64,000 nucleotides of DNA, taken from NCBI GenBank assembly GCA_022821085.1, contig JAJEEG010000006.1, positions 744,001-808,000 of the forward strand, in the 5' to 3' direction. The stretch comes from Candidatus Latescibacterota bacterium. Its GTDB lineage: Bacteria; JAAXHH01. The notes beneath the pieces were generated by a model, which saw only the letters and a program-made list of their open reading frames with translations, searched no databases and was not told where the DNA came from. Position numbers and translations under genes: made by a program. Positions 48,890-59,644 of this stretch are shown here, piece after piece. The stretch's first letter is position 1, and the number at the start of each line of letters is the position of its first letter.

Positions 48890-50152
48890 GTGAATACCAC
48901 GCCGATCGACAAGCTCGCCGAGACGGACCTCGAGGAAATCCGCAACGAACGGGTGACCTTCGAGCGTACGCCCGACATGCCGTCCGAGCACATGATCCTC
49001 AATTTCGGTCCCCAGCACCCGGCGACCCACGGGACGCTGCACATGGTGCTGGAATTGGATGGCGAGAAGGTCGCGGGCGCCACACCGCATCTCGGCTACC
49101 TGCACACCGGTTTCGAAAAACTGGGCGAATACCGCAGCTACAACCAGTTCGTCACACTGACCGACCGGATGAACTACCTGTCGCCCCTGTGCAACAACAT
49201 CGGCTATACCCACGCGGTCGAAAAGCTGATGGACATCGAAATCACGCCGCGGTGCCGGGATATCCGGGTCGCCCTGGCCGAACTCTCCCGCCTCGCCGAC
49301 CACCTGCTGTGCATCGGCACGGCCGCCCTCGATATCGGTGCATTCACCGCCTTCCTGTACGGGTTCCGGGCGCGGGAGGTGCTGTACGATCTGTTCGAGG
49401 CGGTGTGCGGCACGCGGCTGACCACCAGCTACACGCGCGTGGGCGGGCTTCTGCGCGACGTGCCGGAGAACTTCGCGGACATGGCCCGGGAATCCGTGGA
49501 GGAGACCCTGCGGGCCACCTCGGAAATCGATCGGCTCCTGACGCACAACCGCATCTGGCGCGACCGGACCGAGGGTGTGGGCGTCCTATCGGCGGAAGAT
49601 GCCGTGGCCTGGGGCGCCACGGGCCCGGTGCTCAGGGCTTCGGGGGTAGATTGGGATATCCGGAAGAACGAGCCGTACCTCGGGTACGAAGCCTACGATT
49701 TCGATATCCCCATCGGCCGAAACGGGGACGTGTACGACCGCTATCTCGTGCGGATGGAGGAGATCAGGCAGAGCGCGAAGATCGTTCTCCAGGCCGTGGA
49801 GGACCTGCCTTCGGGGCCCGTAAACGCCGACGAGGAACACGCGGTGCTGCCCGAGAAATCGGAAGTGTACGAATCCATGGAGTCGCTGATCTATCATTTC
49901 AAGATGACCATGGAAGGACACGGGCCGACACCGCCGGTGGGCGAGGTGTACGCCGCCACCGAGGCGCCGAACGGAGAACTCGGGTTTTTCATCGTCAGCG
50001 ACGGCAGCCGGGAACCTTACCGGATCCGCGTGCGTCCGCCGTCCTTCGTGAACTTTTCCATGTTCCCCATGTTGATCAGGGGGCATATGCTATCGGACGT
50101 GGTGGCGATCCTGGGCAGCCTGAACGTCATCGCCGGAGAACTGGACCGCTAG
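48890..50152 (+). CDS. nuoD: NADH-quinone oxidoreductase subunit D
   Basis: A 420-residue 49-kDa subunit forming the quinone site with NuoB. LNFGPQHPATHGTLHMVLELDGEKV is the diagnostic start with the quinone-site His, followed by HTGFEKLGEYRSYNQFVTLTDRMNYLSP and RVGGLLRDVPENF. It ends with the family FSMFPMLIRGHMLSDVVAILGSLNVIAGELDR. The start codon is GTG at 48890, with GGAAG upstream. The stop abuts the nuoE TTG start. Confidence 0.96.
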   Translation: MNTTPIDKLAETDLEEIRNERVTFERTPDMPSEHMILNFGPQHPATHGTLHMVLELDGEKVAGATPHLGYLHTGFEKLGEYRSYNQFVTLTDRMNYLSPLCNNIGYTHAVEKLMDIEITPRCRDIRVALAELSRLADHLLCIGTAALDIGAFTAFLYGFRAREVLYDLFEAVCGTRLTTSYTRVGGLLRDVPENFADMARESVEETLRATSEIDRLLTHNRIWRDRTEGVGVLSAEDAVAWGATGPVLRASGVDWDIRKNEPYLGYEAYDFDIPIGRNGDVYDRYLVRMEEIRQSAKIVLQAVEDLPSGPVNADEEHAVLPEKSEVYESMESLIYHFKMTMEGHGPTPPVGEVYAATEAPNGELGFFIVSDGSREPYRIRVRPPSFVNFSMFPMLIRGHMLSDVVAILGSLNVIAGELDR

Positions 50153-50153
50153 A

Positions 50154-50645
50154 TTGGCGACACCCCTCGAATTCACGGAGGCGGCGCGGGAGCGCGCGGC
50201 GAAGATCCTGGACCGCTATCCTGCGGAATACAGGAAATCGGCCGTCGTGCCGCTCCTTCATCTCGCGCAGGAAGAATGGGGGCACGTCTCGCCGGAGGCC
50301 ATGGCCTGCGTGGCCAGGCTGATCGGCTGCTCGCCCGTCAAGGTCGCGGAGATCGCGACGTTCTATCCCATGTTCAACAGGGAACCCGTGGGCGAGCACG
50401 TGCTGGCGGTATGCCATACGCTGCCCTGCGCGTTGACCGGCTGCGGAAGCGTTTTCGATCACCTCTCGGAAAAACTCGGCATCGGGCTGGGCGAGACCAC
50501 GGCGGACGGACGGTTCACGCTGAGGAAATCGGAATGTCTCGCGGCCTGCGACCGGGGCCCCGTGCTCCTGGTCAACCGGCGCCTGCACACCCACGTTTCC
50601 CCGGAGAAGGTCGACGAAATCCTCACGGAACTCGAAAAAGGTTAA
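50154..50645 (+). CDS. nuoE: NADH-quinone oxidoreductase subunit E
   Basis: A 163-residue thioredoxin-like subunit of the NADH module with a [2Fe-2S] cluster (N1a). The ligands form a C-x4-C (CHTLPC) and C-x3-C (CLAAC) pair. ATFYPMFNREPVG is typical. The start is TTG at 50154, 1 bp after the nuoD stop, with no room for an independent site, so coupled translation is likely. It is 4 bp upstream of nuoF. Confidence 0.94.
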   Translation: MATPLEFTEAARERAAKILDRYPAEYRKSAVVPLLHLAQEEWGHVSPEAMACVARLIGCSPVKVAEIATFYPMFNREPVGEHVLAVCHTLPCALTGCGSVFDHLSEKLGIGLGETTADGRFTLRKSECLAACDRGPVLLVNRRLHTHVSPEKVDEILTELEKG

Positions 50646-50649
50646 GGCA

Positions 50650-52026
50650 ATGGCCGCCCCGCTCGAAATCCTGACGGCGCCCCTACCGGCGGAAACCGAT
50701 CCCGGCGACATCGACGCCTACATGGCCGGCGGCGGTTACGGCGCGGTACGGAAGGCGCTCAAATCCATGAGCCAGACCGAGCTGATCGAGGAGATAAACG
50801 CCTCGGGGATCAAGGGGCGCGGCGGGGCCGGGTTCTCCACGGGCATGAAGTGGAACCTGTGCGCGGACCGTTTTCCCCGGTACCTGTGCGCCAACGCGGA
50901 TGAAAGCGAACCCGGCAGCTTCAAGGACCGGCACCTGCTGGAAGCGAAACCCCATCAGATCATCGAAGGCATGATCATCACCAGTTACGCCCTGGGGATC
51001 AACCTGGGCTACATCTATATCCGGGGCGAGTTCTTCCAGATCATCGACCAGATGGAAGCCGCCCTCGAGGACGCCCGGAAGCACGGTTTTCTCGGCGCCG
51101 ATATCCTGGGTACGGGCTACGACCTCGAGCTGTACGTCCATCCGGGCGCGGGGGCCTACATCTGCGGAGAAGAGACGGGCCTGATCGAATCCCTCGAGGG
51201 AAACCGTCCCTACCCCCGCTTGAAACCGCCGTTTTTCCCCGCCGCCATCGGGCTCTGGGGCCAGCCCACGATCGTCAACAACGTGGAGACCATGGCCCAG
51301 ATCGCCACCATCGTCGACATGGGCGCGGAAGCCTACAAGCAGATCGGTTCGGAAGACGATACCACCGGTCCGCGGCTGTTCGGCCTGTGCGGCCACGTGA
51401 AGAAACCCGGCATCTACGAATACGATTCCGACGTTACGCTGCGGGAGCTGATCTACGACGCGGCCGGCGGTATCCGGGACGACAACCGGCTGAAGGGCGT
51501 CATTCCCGGCGGCATCTCGGCGCCGATCCTGACGCCGGAAGAGATCGACACGCCCATGGGCTTCGGCGCCCTGGGCAAGCTGGGGTCCATGGGCGGTACC
51601 GGCGGGATCATCGTGATGGACGAGACCACCAGCATGGTGGACGCCCTGCTCAACGCGTCCTCCTTCGCCGCCCACGAGTCCTGCGGCCAGTGCACGCCCT
51701 GCCGCGAAGGGGTGCCCTGGATGAACGACATCCTGCGGCGGATCCGCAACGGCCAGGGCAGGGACGAAGACCTGGACCTGCTGCTCGACATCTGCAAGCA
51801 GATTCACGGCCACACCGTCTGCGTCTTCGGCCAGGCGCCGGGGGTCTGGCCCGTCCGCACCATTCTCGTCAAGTACTGGCCCGAGTTCAGGGCCTGCATC
51901 GAACGGAAGGAACTGGTCGTCCCGCCCCTGGAGGAATCCTACCTGCGGCCCGATCAGTATGAACACATTCCCCCCGTACCCGGCAATTTCCGGCTGAAGA
52001 CCGAAGAAGCCGACGCCGCCGGATGA
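50650..52026 (+). CDS. nuoF: NADH-quinone oxidoreductase subunit F
   Basis: A 458-residue flavoprotein that binds NADH, FMN and a [4Fe-4S] cluster (N3). GIKGRGGAGFSTGMKW is the NADH-binding glycine-rich stretch, NADESEPGSFKDR the FMN region, and ESCGQCTPCREG plus a later Cys (CVFGQ) the cluster. AAGGCA precedes the ATG. It is followed by nuoG after 7 bp. Confidence 0.97.
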   Translation: MAAPLEILTAPLPAETDPGDIDAYMAGGGYGAVRKALKSMSQTELIEEINASGIKGRGGAGFSTGMKWNLCADRFPRYLCANADESEPGSFKDRHLLEAKPHQIIEGMIITSYALGINLGYIYIRGEFFQIIDQMEAALEDARKHGFLGADILGTGYDLELYVHPGAGAYICGEETGLIESLEGNRPYPRLKPPFFPAAIGLWGQPTIVNNVETMAQIATIVDMGAEAYKQIGSEDDTTGPRLFGLCGHVKKPGIYEYDSDVTLRELIYDAAGGIRDDNRLKGVIPGGISAPILTPEEIDTPMGFGALGKLGSMGGTGGIIVMDETTSMVDALLNASSFAAHESCGQCTPCREGVPWMNDILRRIRNGQGRDEDLDLLLDICKQIHGHTVCVFGQAPGVWPVRTILVKYWPEFRACIERKELVVPPLEESYLRPDQYEHIPPVPGNFRLKTEEADAAG

Positions 52027-52033
52027 GCGAATC

Positions 52034-53644
52034 ATGGCAACCATTACCATAGACGAACAACAATACACCGTGGAAGAAGGCCGCAACCTGATCGACGCGG
52101 CGGCGGACCTGGGCATCGACATCCCCCATTTCTGCTATCACCCGGGCCTGGCGCCGGACGGCAACTGCCGGATGTGCCTGACCGAGATGGAGATCCGGCC
52201 CGGGCAGTTCGGCATCGTCACCTCGTGCACGATACGGATCAAGGACGGGATGAACTTCCGGTTCAATTCCCCGGCGGTGCTGGACAACCGCAAGGGGATC
52301 ATGGAGTTCCTGCTCATCAACCACCCCCTGGACTGTCCCTGGTGCGACCAGGCCGGGGAGTGCAAGCTGCAGGACCATTCCTTCGACCACGGCCGGGGCC
52401 ACAGCCGGTTCGTCGAGACCAAGCGCGTCCCGCCGAAGAAGGACCTCGGGCCGCATATCACGCTGTATACGACGCGCTGCATCCTGTGCCAGCGCTGCAC
52501 CCGCTTCTGCGACGAGATCACCGGAACGTCGGAACTCGGTGTCGTCCAGATGGGCAGCAAGTCCGAGATCGCGACCTTCGAAGGCGTACCCCTGGACAAC
52601 AGGATGTCGGCGAACGTGGCCGACATCTGTCCCGTGGGCGCCCTGGTCACCAAGGACTTCCTCTACAAGCCCCGCATCTGGCATTACGACAAGGTGGATA
52701 CCCTCTGTCCGGGATGCGCCACGGGGTGCAACACCACGCTGGAAGTCCTGCACCAGAAGATCTACCGCACCAAACCCCGGCACAACGAGGCGGTCAACGG
52801 ATACTGGATGTGCGACGAGGGCCGGTTCTGCTACCATGGCTGGCAGGACGCGGACCGGCTGCAGGCGCCGCTGAAGCGGGTGGACGGCGAGTTGCGCCAG
52901 GTCACGTGGCCCGATGCCATGGACGCGGCCGTAAGCGGCATCCAGGCCGTCCTGGCAGGCGAAGGAGATTCCGCCATGGGGGTGGTCGGATCGTCCATGG
53001 CGACCAACGAGGAGAACTACCTGCTGCGCAGACTGGGTGCGGAGGCCTTCGGATCGCCTCGGACCGGACTCGACCGCAAGCCGGATGGAGAAGCGTGGAC
53101 GTCGAAAAGCGGATTCCACATCGACGCGGACAAGACGCCGAATACCCGGGGCGCCCGCGACATGCTCGGCGCCGGCTCGCCGGAGGATATCCTGCGGGGA
53201 ATCGGTGACGGAACTATACGGGGACTCTACGTGCTGGGTGGCGACATCGGCCGGACCCTTTCGTCCGAGGAGACCGACGCCTTCAGCAAGCTCGAATTCC
53301 TGGTGGTGCACGACGTGCATCGTTCCGATCTCGCCGAACTGGCCGACGTGGTCTTCCCCGGGGCGATTCCCTTCGAGAAGAACGGCACCATGACCAATGC
53401 GCAGGGCCGCGTGCAGCGGCTGAGCCCCGCCTTCCCACCGCCCAGCGGCGCGCGGGAGGACGGCGCGATTCTCCGGTACGTGGGACAGCGCATGGGCGTC
53501 GACCTGGGCGGGACGGACCCCGCCGGCGTCCTGGAAGAGATCGCCGGAAACGTGGATGGATACGCGGGACTCACCTATGACCTGATCGGCGATCAGGGCG
53601 CCATGACGGGCGGCGAAGGGCCGTCCGAGGCCGCGGGAGGTTAG
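52034..53644 (+). CDS. nuoG: NADH-quinone oxidoreductase subunit G (short form)
   Basis: A 536-residue iron-sulfur subunit. The N-terminal [2Fe-2S] site is CYHPGLAPDGNCRMC; the HPLDCPWCDQAGEC and CILCQRCTRFC sites carry N5 and N4; and CPGCATGC with WMC gives the fourth (N7-like) cluster. The molybdopterin-oxidoreductase-like C-terminal region is shortened (about 290 residues; usual NuoG is 700-900), ending in a low-complexity Gly/Ala/Glu tail. The essential electron path is intact. Whether the short form is genuine or trimmed cannot be told here. Confidence 0.93.
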   Translation: MATITIDEQQYTVEEGRNLIDAAADLGIDIPHFCYHPGLAPDGNCRMCLTEMEIRPGQFGIVTSCTIRIKDGMNFRFNSPAVLDNRKGIMEFLLINHPLDCPWCDQAGECKLQDHSFDHGRGHSRFVETKRVPPKKDLGPHITLYTTRCILCQRCTRFCDEITGTSELGVVQMGSKSEIATFEGVPLDNRMSANVADICPVGALVTKDFLYKPRIWHYDKVDTLCPGCATGCNTTLEVLHQKIYRTKPRHNEAVNGYWMCDEGRFCYHGWQDADRLQAPLKRVDGELRQVTWPDAMDAAVSGIQAVLAGEGDSAMGVVGSSMATNEENYLLRRLGAEAFGSPRTGLDRKPDGEAWTSKSGFHIDADKTPNTRGARDMLGAGSPEDILRGIGDGTIRGLYVLGGDIGRTLSSEETDAFSKLEFLVVHDVHRSDLAELADVVFPGAIPFEKNGTMTNAQGRVQRLSPAFPPPSGAREDGAILRYVGQRMGVDLGGTDPAGVLEEIAGNVDGYAGLTYDLIGDQGAMTGGEGPSEAAGG

Positions 53645-53648
53645 TGGA

Positions 53649-54707
53649 TTGGTCGTGGATCCCATGATCCTGGAAGGCGCCATCGCCCTGGTCAAAATCG
53701 GCATCCTGCTGGGGGTGGTGTTCACTACCGTTGCCTACCTCACCTTCATGGAACGCCGGGTAAGCGCCCTGATCCAGGACCGCCTCGGTCCCAACCGCGT
53801 CGGTCCCATGGGCCTGCTGCAGCCGCTTGCCGACGGCATCAAGTTCATGTGGAAGGAAGAGTTCATCCCGGCAAGCGCCGACAGAAAGCTCTTCGCCATT
53901 GCGCCGGCCCTGATCCTCGTGCCGGCCCTGCTGATCTTCGCCGTGATCCCCGTGGGCGGCGAAGTGACCATCCCCGCCTTCACCTTATTCGGACTGCAGA
54001 TCCAGGAGACGACGACCACGCTGCAGATCATCGATCTGAACGTCGGCATCCTGTACATCCTGGGCATGACCTCCATCGCGGTGTACGGAATCGCCCTGGG
54101 CGGATGGAGCGCCAACAACAAGTTCACCCTGCTGGGCGGGATCCGGTCGTCGGCGCAGATGATCAGCTACGAGCTGTCGCTGGGCCTGTCCATCGTCGGC
54201 ATCCTCATGCTCACGGGGTCGCTCCAGATGAGCAAGATCGTCGCCGCCCAGGATACCTTCTTCGAATGGTTCATCTTCCGCCAGCCGCTGGCCTTCGTGA
54301 TCTTCGTCATCGCGGCCTTCGCCGAAAACAACCGCCTGCCCTTCGACCTGGTGGAGTGCGAGCAGGAACTCGTCGGCGGCTATCACACGGAATACAGCAG
54401 CATGCGTTTTTCCATGTTCATGATTTCGGAATACGCCAGCATGGTCGCGGCCTCCGCCCTGATGGCGACCCTCTTCTTCGGCGGATGGCACATGCCCTTC
54501 GAGGACCAGGTCGGCCCGGGACTGGTCACCCTGTACCAGGTGGCCGGGTTCCTGCTCAAGACGGGTTTCTTCCTCTTCGTGTATATCTGGGTGAGGTGGT
54601 CGCTGCCCCGTTTCCGGTACGACCAGCTGATGGCGATCGGTTGGAAGGTGCTGCTGCCGCTGGCCCTGTTGAACGTCGTAATCACCGGAATCTGGATGCT
54701 GGTCTGA
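53649..54707 (+). CDS. nuoH: NADH-quinone oxidoreductase subunit H
   Basis: A 352-residue membrane subunit at the quinone channel. ERRVSALIQDRLGPNRVGPMGLLQPLADGIKFMWKEEF and FDLVECEQELVGGYHTEYSSMRFSMFMISEYASM are diagnostic; the conserved acidic residues of the E-channel are present. The TTG at 53649 is 8 bp from GGGAGG and is my choice; GTG 53655 and ATG 53664 are alternatives. It overlaps no neighbour and precedes nuoI. Confidence 0.95.
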   Translation: MVVDPMILEGAIALVKIGILLGVVFTTVAYLTFMERRVSALIQDRLGPNRVGPMGLLQPLADGIKFMWKEEFIPASADRKLFAIAPALILVPALLIFAVIPVGGEVTIPAFTLFGLQIQETTTTLQIIDLNVGILYILGMTSIAVYGIALGGWSANNKFTLLGGIRSSAQMISYELSLGLSIVGILMLTGSLQMSKIVAAQDTFFEWFIFRQPLAFVIFVIAAFAENNRLPFDLVECEQELVGGYHTEYSSMRFSMFMISEYASMVAASALMATLFFGGWHMPFEDQVGPGLVTLYQVAGFLLKTGFFLFVYIWVRWSLPRFRYDQLMAIGWKVLLPLALLNVVITGIWMLV

Positions 54708-54723
54708 TACGGGAGTGTGATCC

Positions 54724-55284
54724 ATGGCAATCATCGTTGAAGCGCGCAAGATGACCCTGGCGGAGCGACTGTACCTTCCCGCGGTGATCAAGGGCATGCT
54801 CCTGACCCTCGCGCACCTCTTCAGGAAGAAGGTCACCATGCAGTACCCGGAGGTGCAGAAGGTCCTGCCGCCCGGATACCGCGGCGCCCACCGGCTCAAC
54901 AAGGACGAGCAGGACCGGATCAAGTGCGTGGCCTGCGAGATGTGCGCCGTGGCCTGTCCCGCCGACTGCATCACCATCGAAGGCATGGAAACGGAATGGA
55001 ACGACCGGGAGAAGATCCCCCGTACGTTCCAGATCGACATGCTCCGGTGCATTTTCTGCGGCATGTGCGTGGAGGCCTGTCCCGAAGACGCCATCGACAT
55101 GACGGACGACATCGAACTCGTGGCCACGTCGCGGGAAGAGATGATCTGGGACCGGGAACGCCTGCTGAAGAACTACGATGAAACCAAAGACCAGGAGGGC
55201 ACGCTGGGCCAGGTCCTTCGAAAGAGCCGGGAGGCCTTCACGCGTCCCCGGGGAGATCAACTTCCCGACCCGGGTGGTCATTAG
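54724..55284 (+). CDS. nuoI: NADH-quinone oxidoreductase subunit I
   Basis: A 186-residue two-cluster ferredoxin-like subunit. The ligands are CVACEMCAVACP and CIFCGMCVEACP (N6a and N6b). The N-terminal amphipathic helix region precedes the membrane-facing part. GGGAGTG upstream is a reasonable ribosome site. The stop abuts the nuoJ start, which begins on the next base. Confidence 0.96.
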   Translation: MAIIVEARKMTLAERLYLPAVIKGMLLTLAHLFRKKVTMQYPEVQKVLPPGYRGAHRLNKDEQDRIKCVACEMCAVACPADCITIEGMETEWNDREKIPRTFQIDMLRCIFCGMCVEACPEDAIDMTDDIELVATSREEMIWDRERLLKNYDETKDQEGTLGQVLRKSREAFTRPRGDQLPDPGGH

Positions 55285-55800
55285 ATGGAACTCTATTTCT
55301 TCCTGTTTTTCGCCATCGTAGCCGTCGCGAGCAGCGTGGCCATGATCCTGCAGCGCAACCCGATCTACTGCGTGCTGCTGCTCATCATGGTCATGATATC
55401 CATCGCCGGCCTGTACCTGATGCTGGACGCCCAGTTTGTCGCGATCATCCAGATCGTCGTGTACGCCGGCGCCATCATGGTCCTCTTCCTCTTCGTCATC
55501 ATGCTGCTGAACCTGAGCCGCGAGGAAGGCGGGGTGTTCCGGATCCAGAAACCGCTGGCCGTCCTCCTGGCCGCACTGCTGTTCCTGCCCGTGGCGGCCA
55601 TGGTCATGTCCTATGCGGGCGGCGGAACGACCCCTCCGGCGGATGGCGGCGGAGCCGGATTCGGCGAAGTGGAACAGATCGGGACGTTGTTGTTCACGAA
55701 ATACCTGCTGCCCGTGGAGATCGCGGCCGTGCTCCTGCTGATCGCTATCGTGGGCGCCGTGGTACTGACGCGCAAGGGCACCGTTTCCGTTGGCGAATGA
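55285..55800 (+). CDS. nuoJ: NADH-quinone oxidoreductase subunit J
   Basis: A 171-residue membrane subunit with five helices. RNPIYCVLLLIMVMISIAGLYLMLDAQFVAIIQIVVYAGAIMVLFLFVIMLLNL is the family core, including the pi-bulge helix. The C-terminal half is longer and Gly-rich (GGGTTPPADGGGAG) before a last helix. It starts directly on the base after nuoI. Confidence 0.94.
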   Translation: MELYFFLFFAIVAVASSVAMILQRNPIYCVLLLIMVMISIAGLYLMLDAQFVAIIQIVVYAGAIMVLFLFVIMLLNLSREEGGVFRIQKPLAVLLAALLFLPVAAMVMSYAGGGTTPPADGGGAGFGEVEQIGTLLFTKYLLPVEIAAVLLLIAIVGAVVLTRKGTVSVGE

Positions 55801-55830
55801 GGGGCTGACCTTGCCGGAGTCGACGAACCC

Positions 55831-56133
55831 ATGATTCCCGTCACCTATTACCTGGTCCTGAGTGCCGTGCTCTTCCTGGTCGGCGCGACCGGCGTGCTGA
55901 TAAGGCGGAACGCCATCATCGTGCTGATGGGCATCGAGTTGATGCTCAACGGGGCCAATCTCTCTTTCGTGGCCTTCGCCCGGCAGTTCGGCATGGTAGA
56001 CGGCCACATCTACGTGTTCCTGGTGATTACCGTGGCGGCCGCCGAGGTGGCGATCGGCCTGGCCCTGGTGATCCTGCTGTTCCGAAACCGCGGAACGGTC
56101 AACATCGACGAGGTCCGGTCCCTGCGCTGGTAG
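55831..56133 (+). CDS. nuoK: NADH-quinone oxidoreductase subunit K
   Basis: A 100-residue membrane subunit of three helices. [26 protein letters not shown] carries the conserved Glu (IELM) of the E-channel, and [17 protein letters not shown] the second one. It is 30 bp after nuoJ. The length is exactly typical. Confidence 0.96.
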   Translation: MIPVTYYLVLSAVLFLVGATGVLIRRNAIIVLMGIELMLNGANLSFVAFARQFGMVDGHIYVFLVITVAAAEVAIGLALVILLFRNRGTVNIDEVRSLRW

Positions 56134-56164
56134 CGGCTTAGGCCGGCCAGCACAGGACCCTTTA

Positions 56165-58099
<1,935 letters not shown>

Positions 58100-58138
58100 C
58101 CTGGAGCCGCAACCCCGAAGGAACTGAAGGTACTGTAC

Positions 58139-59644
58139 ATGACGGAACTGCCTTTCCTGTCGCTCATCATCTGGCTGCCTGTCCTGGGCGCCGTCCTGCT
58201 CCTCTTCGTCAAAGGGGACACGGCCGCCCGGTGGGTGGGATTCGGCGTTTCGGCCCTGGTGCTCGTCCTCTTCGCGGTCTGCTTCGGCGCCTTCGAGACG
58301 CACCTGGGCGATCCGCAGTTCGTGGAGCGCATGCCCTGGATCGAATCCCTGGGCGTGTCCTATCACGTCGGGGCGGACGGGATCAGCATCCTCCTCGCCG
58401 GGATCACCGCGCTCATGTGGCCCCTGGCCCTGCTCGGCACCTGGACGATCGTGAGCGAGCGGGTCCGGGCCTACCAGGTTTTCATGCTGCTGATGGAAAC
58501 CACCCTGATGGGCGTGTTCTTCTCCCTGGACCTGTTCCTGTTCTTCCTCTTCTGGGAAGGCATGCTGATCCCCATGTATTTCCTGATCGGCATCTGGGGT
58601 TATGAAAACAGCGCCCGTGCGGCCCTGAAGTTCTTCCTGTTCGCCGTGTTCGGCAGCCTGCTCATGCTGGCCGCGGTCATCACGCTGGCCTTTCTCTATC
58701 ACCAGGCCCACGACGTCCTCACCTTCGAGATGGCGGCGCTTTACCAGCTGTCCATTCCACCGGAGGTCCAGTTCTGGCTCGCCCTCGCCTTCATCGCCGC
58801 CTTCGCGGTGAAGGTGCCCATGGTGCCCTTTCACACGTGGCTGCCCGATGCCATCGTCCTCGCCGTGGTGCTCGTCAAGATGGCGGCCTACGGGTTCATT
58901 CGCCTGACCCTGCCGCTGTTCCCCGATGCCCTGGCCGAGCTTGCGCCCCTGATGTGCGCCGTGGCGGCGGCCGGGATCGTCTACGGCGCGCTGATCGCCC
59001 TTGCGCAATCGGATATCCGGCGGATGATCGCCTATTCGACGATCAGTCACGCGGGGTTCGTCGTGCTCGGCGTATTCGCGCTGAACCAGCACGGCATTCA
59101 GGGCGCGGTCGTCCACATCGTCAGCCTGGCGCTGTCCACGGGCGGACTGTTCCTGGCCGCCATGATGCTCGTCCAGCGCCGGAATACCTGGGACATGGAA
59201 GCGTACGGCGGGCTGTGGCACACGATTCCGGTATTCTCCGCTTTTCTGCTCGTATTCACCCTGGCCTCCGTGGGCCTGCCGGGCCTGAGCAGTTTCGTCG
59301 GGGAATTCCTCATACTGGTCGGCGTGTTTCAGCAGCACATCCCGATCGCGGCCGTCGCGGCCACGGGCATCATCCTGGCGGCCGTCTACATGCTCAGGAT
59401 GTACCGAAAGGTGGTCTTCGGCCCACTGACGCGGGAGGAGAACAAGGGGATCCGGGACCTGTCGTTCCGGGAGACGGCCGTGCTCGCGTGCATGACCCTC
59501 TTCATCATCTGGATCGGCGTGTATCCGAATCCGTTTCTGCGGACCATGGAGGCTTCGGTGCAGAAGCTGCTGGTCCAGACCCACCGTCTCGCCGAGACGC
59601 CGCCGGCCGGAATGACCCCTGAAACCATCCAGGATATGCGATGA
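58139..59644 (+). CDS. nuoM: NADH-quinone oxidoreductase subunit M
   Basis: A 501-residue antiporter-like subunit. FFLFWEGMLIPMYFLIGIWG holds the conserved Glu, FAVKVPMVPFHTWLPDA the Lys, and LAQSDIRRMIAYSTISHAGFVVLG the later conserved block. The stop overlaps the start of nuoN by 4 bp (ATGA). Length is normal. Confidence 0.96.
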   Translation: MTELPFLSLIIWLPVLGAVLLLFVKGDTAARWVGFGVSALVLVLFAVCFGAFETHLGDPQFVERMPWIESLGVSYHVGADGISILLAGITALMWPLALLGTWTIVSERVRAYQVFMLLMETTLMGVFFSLDLFLFFLFWEGMLIPMYFLIGIWGYENSARAALKFFLFAVFGSLLMLAAVITLAFLYHQAHDVLTFEMAALYQLSIPPEVQFWLALAFIAAFAVKVPMVPFHTWLPDAIVLAVVLVKMAAYGFIRLTLPLFPDALAELAPLMCAVAAAGIVYGALIALAQSDIRRMIAYSTISHAGFVVLGVFALNQHGIQGAVVHIVSLALSTGGLFLAAMMLVQRRNTWDMEAYGGLWHTIPVFSAFLLVFTLASVGLPGLSSFVGEFLILVGVFQQHIPIAAVAATGIILAAVYMLRMYRKVVFGPLTREENKGIRDLSFRETAVLACMTLFIIWIGVYPNPFLRTMEASVQKLLVQTHRLAETPPAGMTPETIQDMR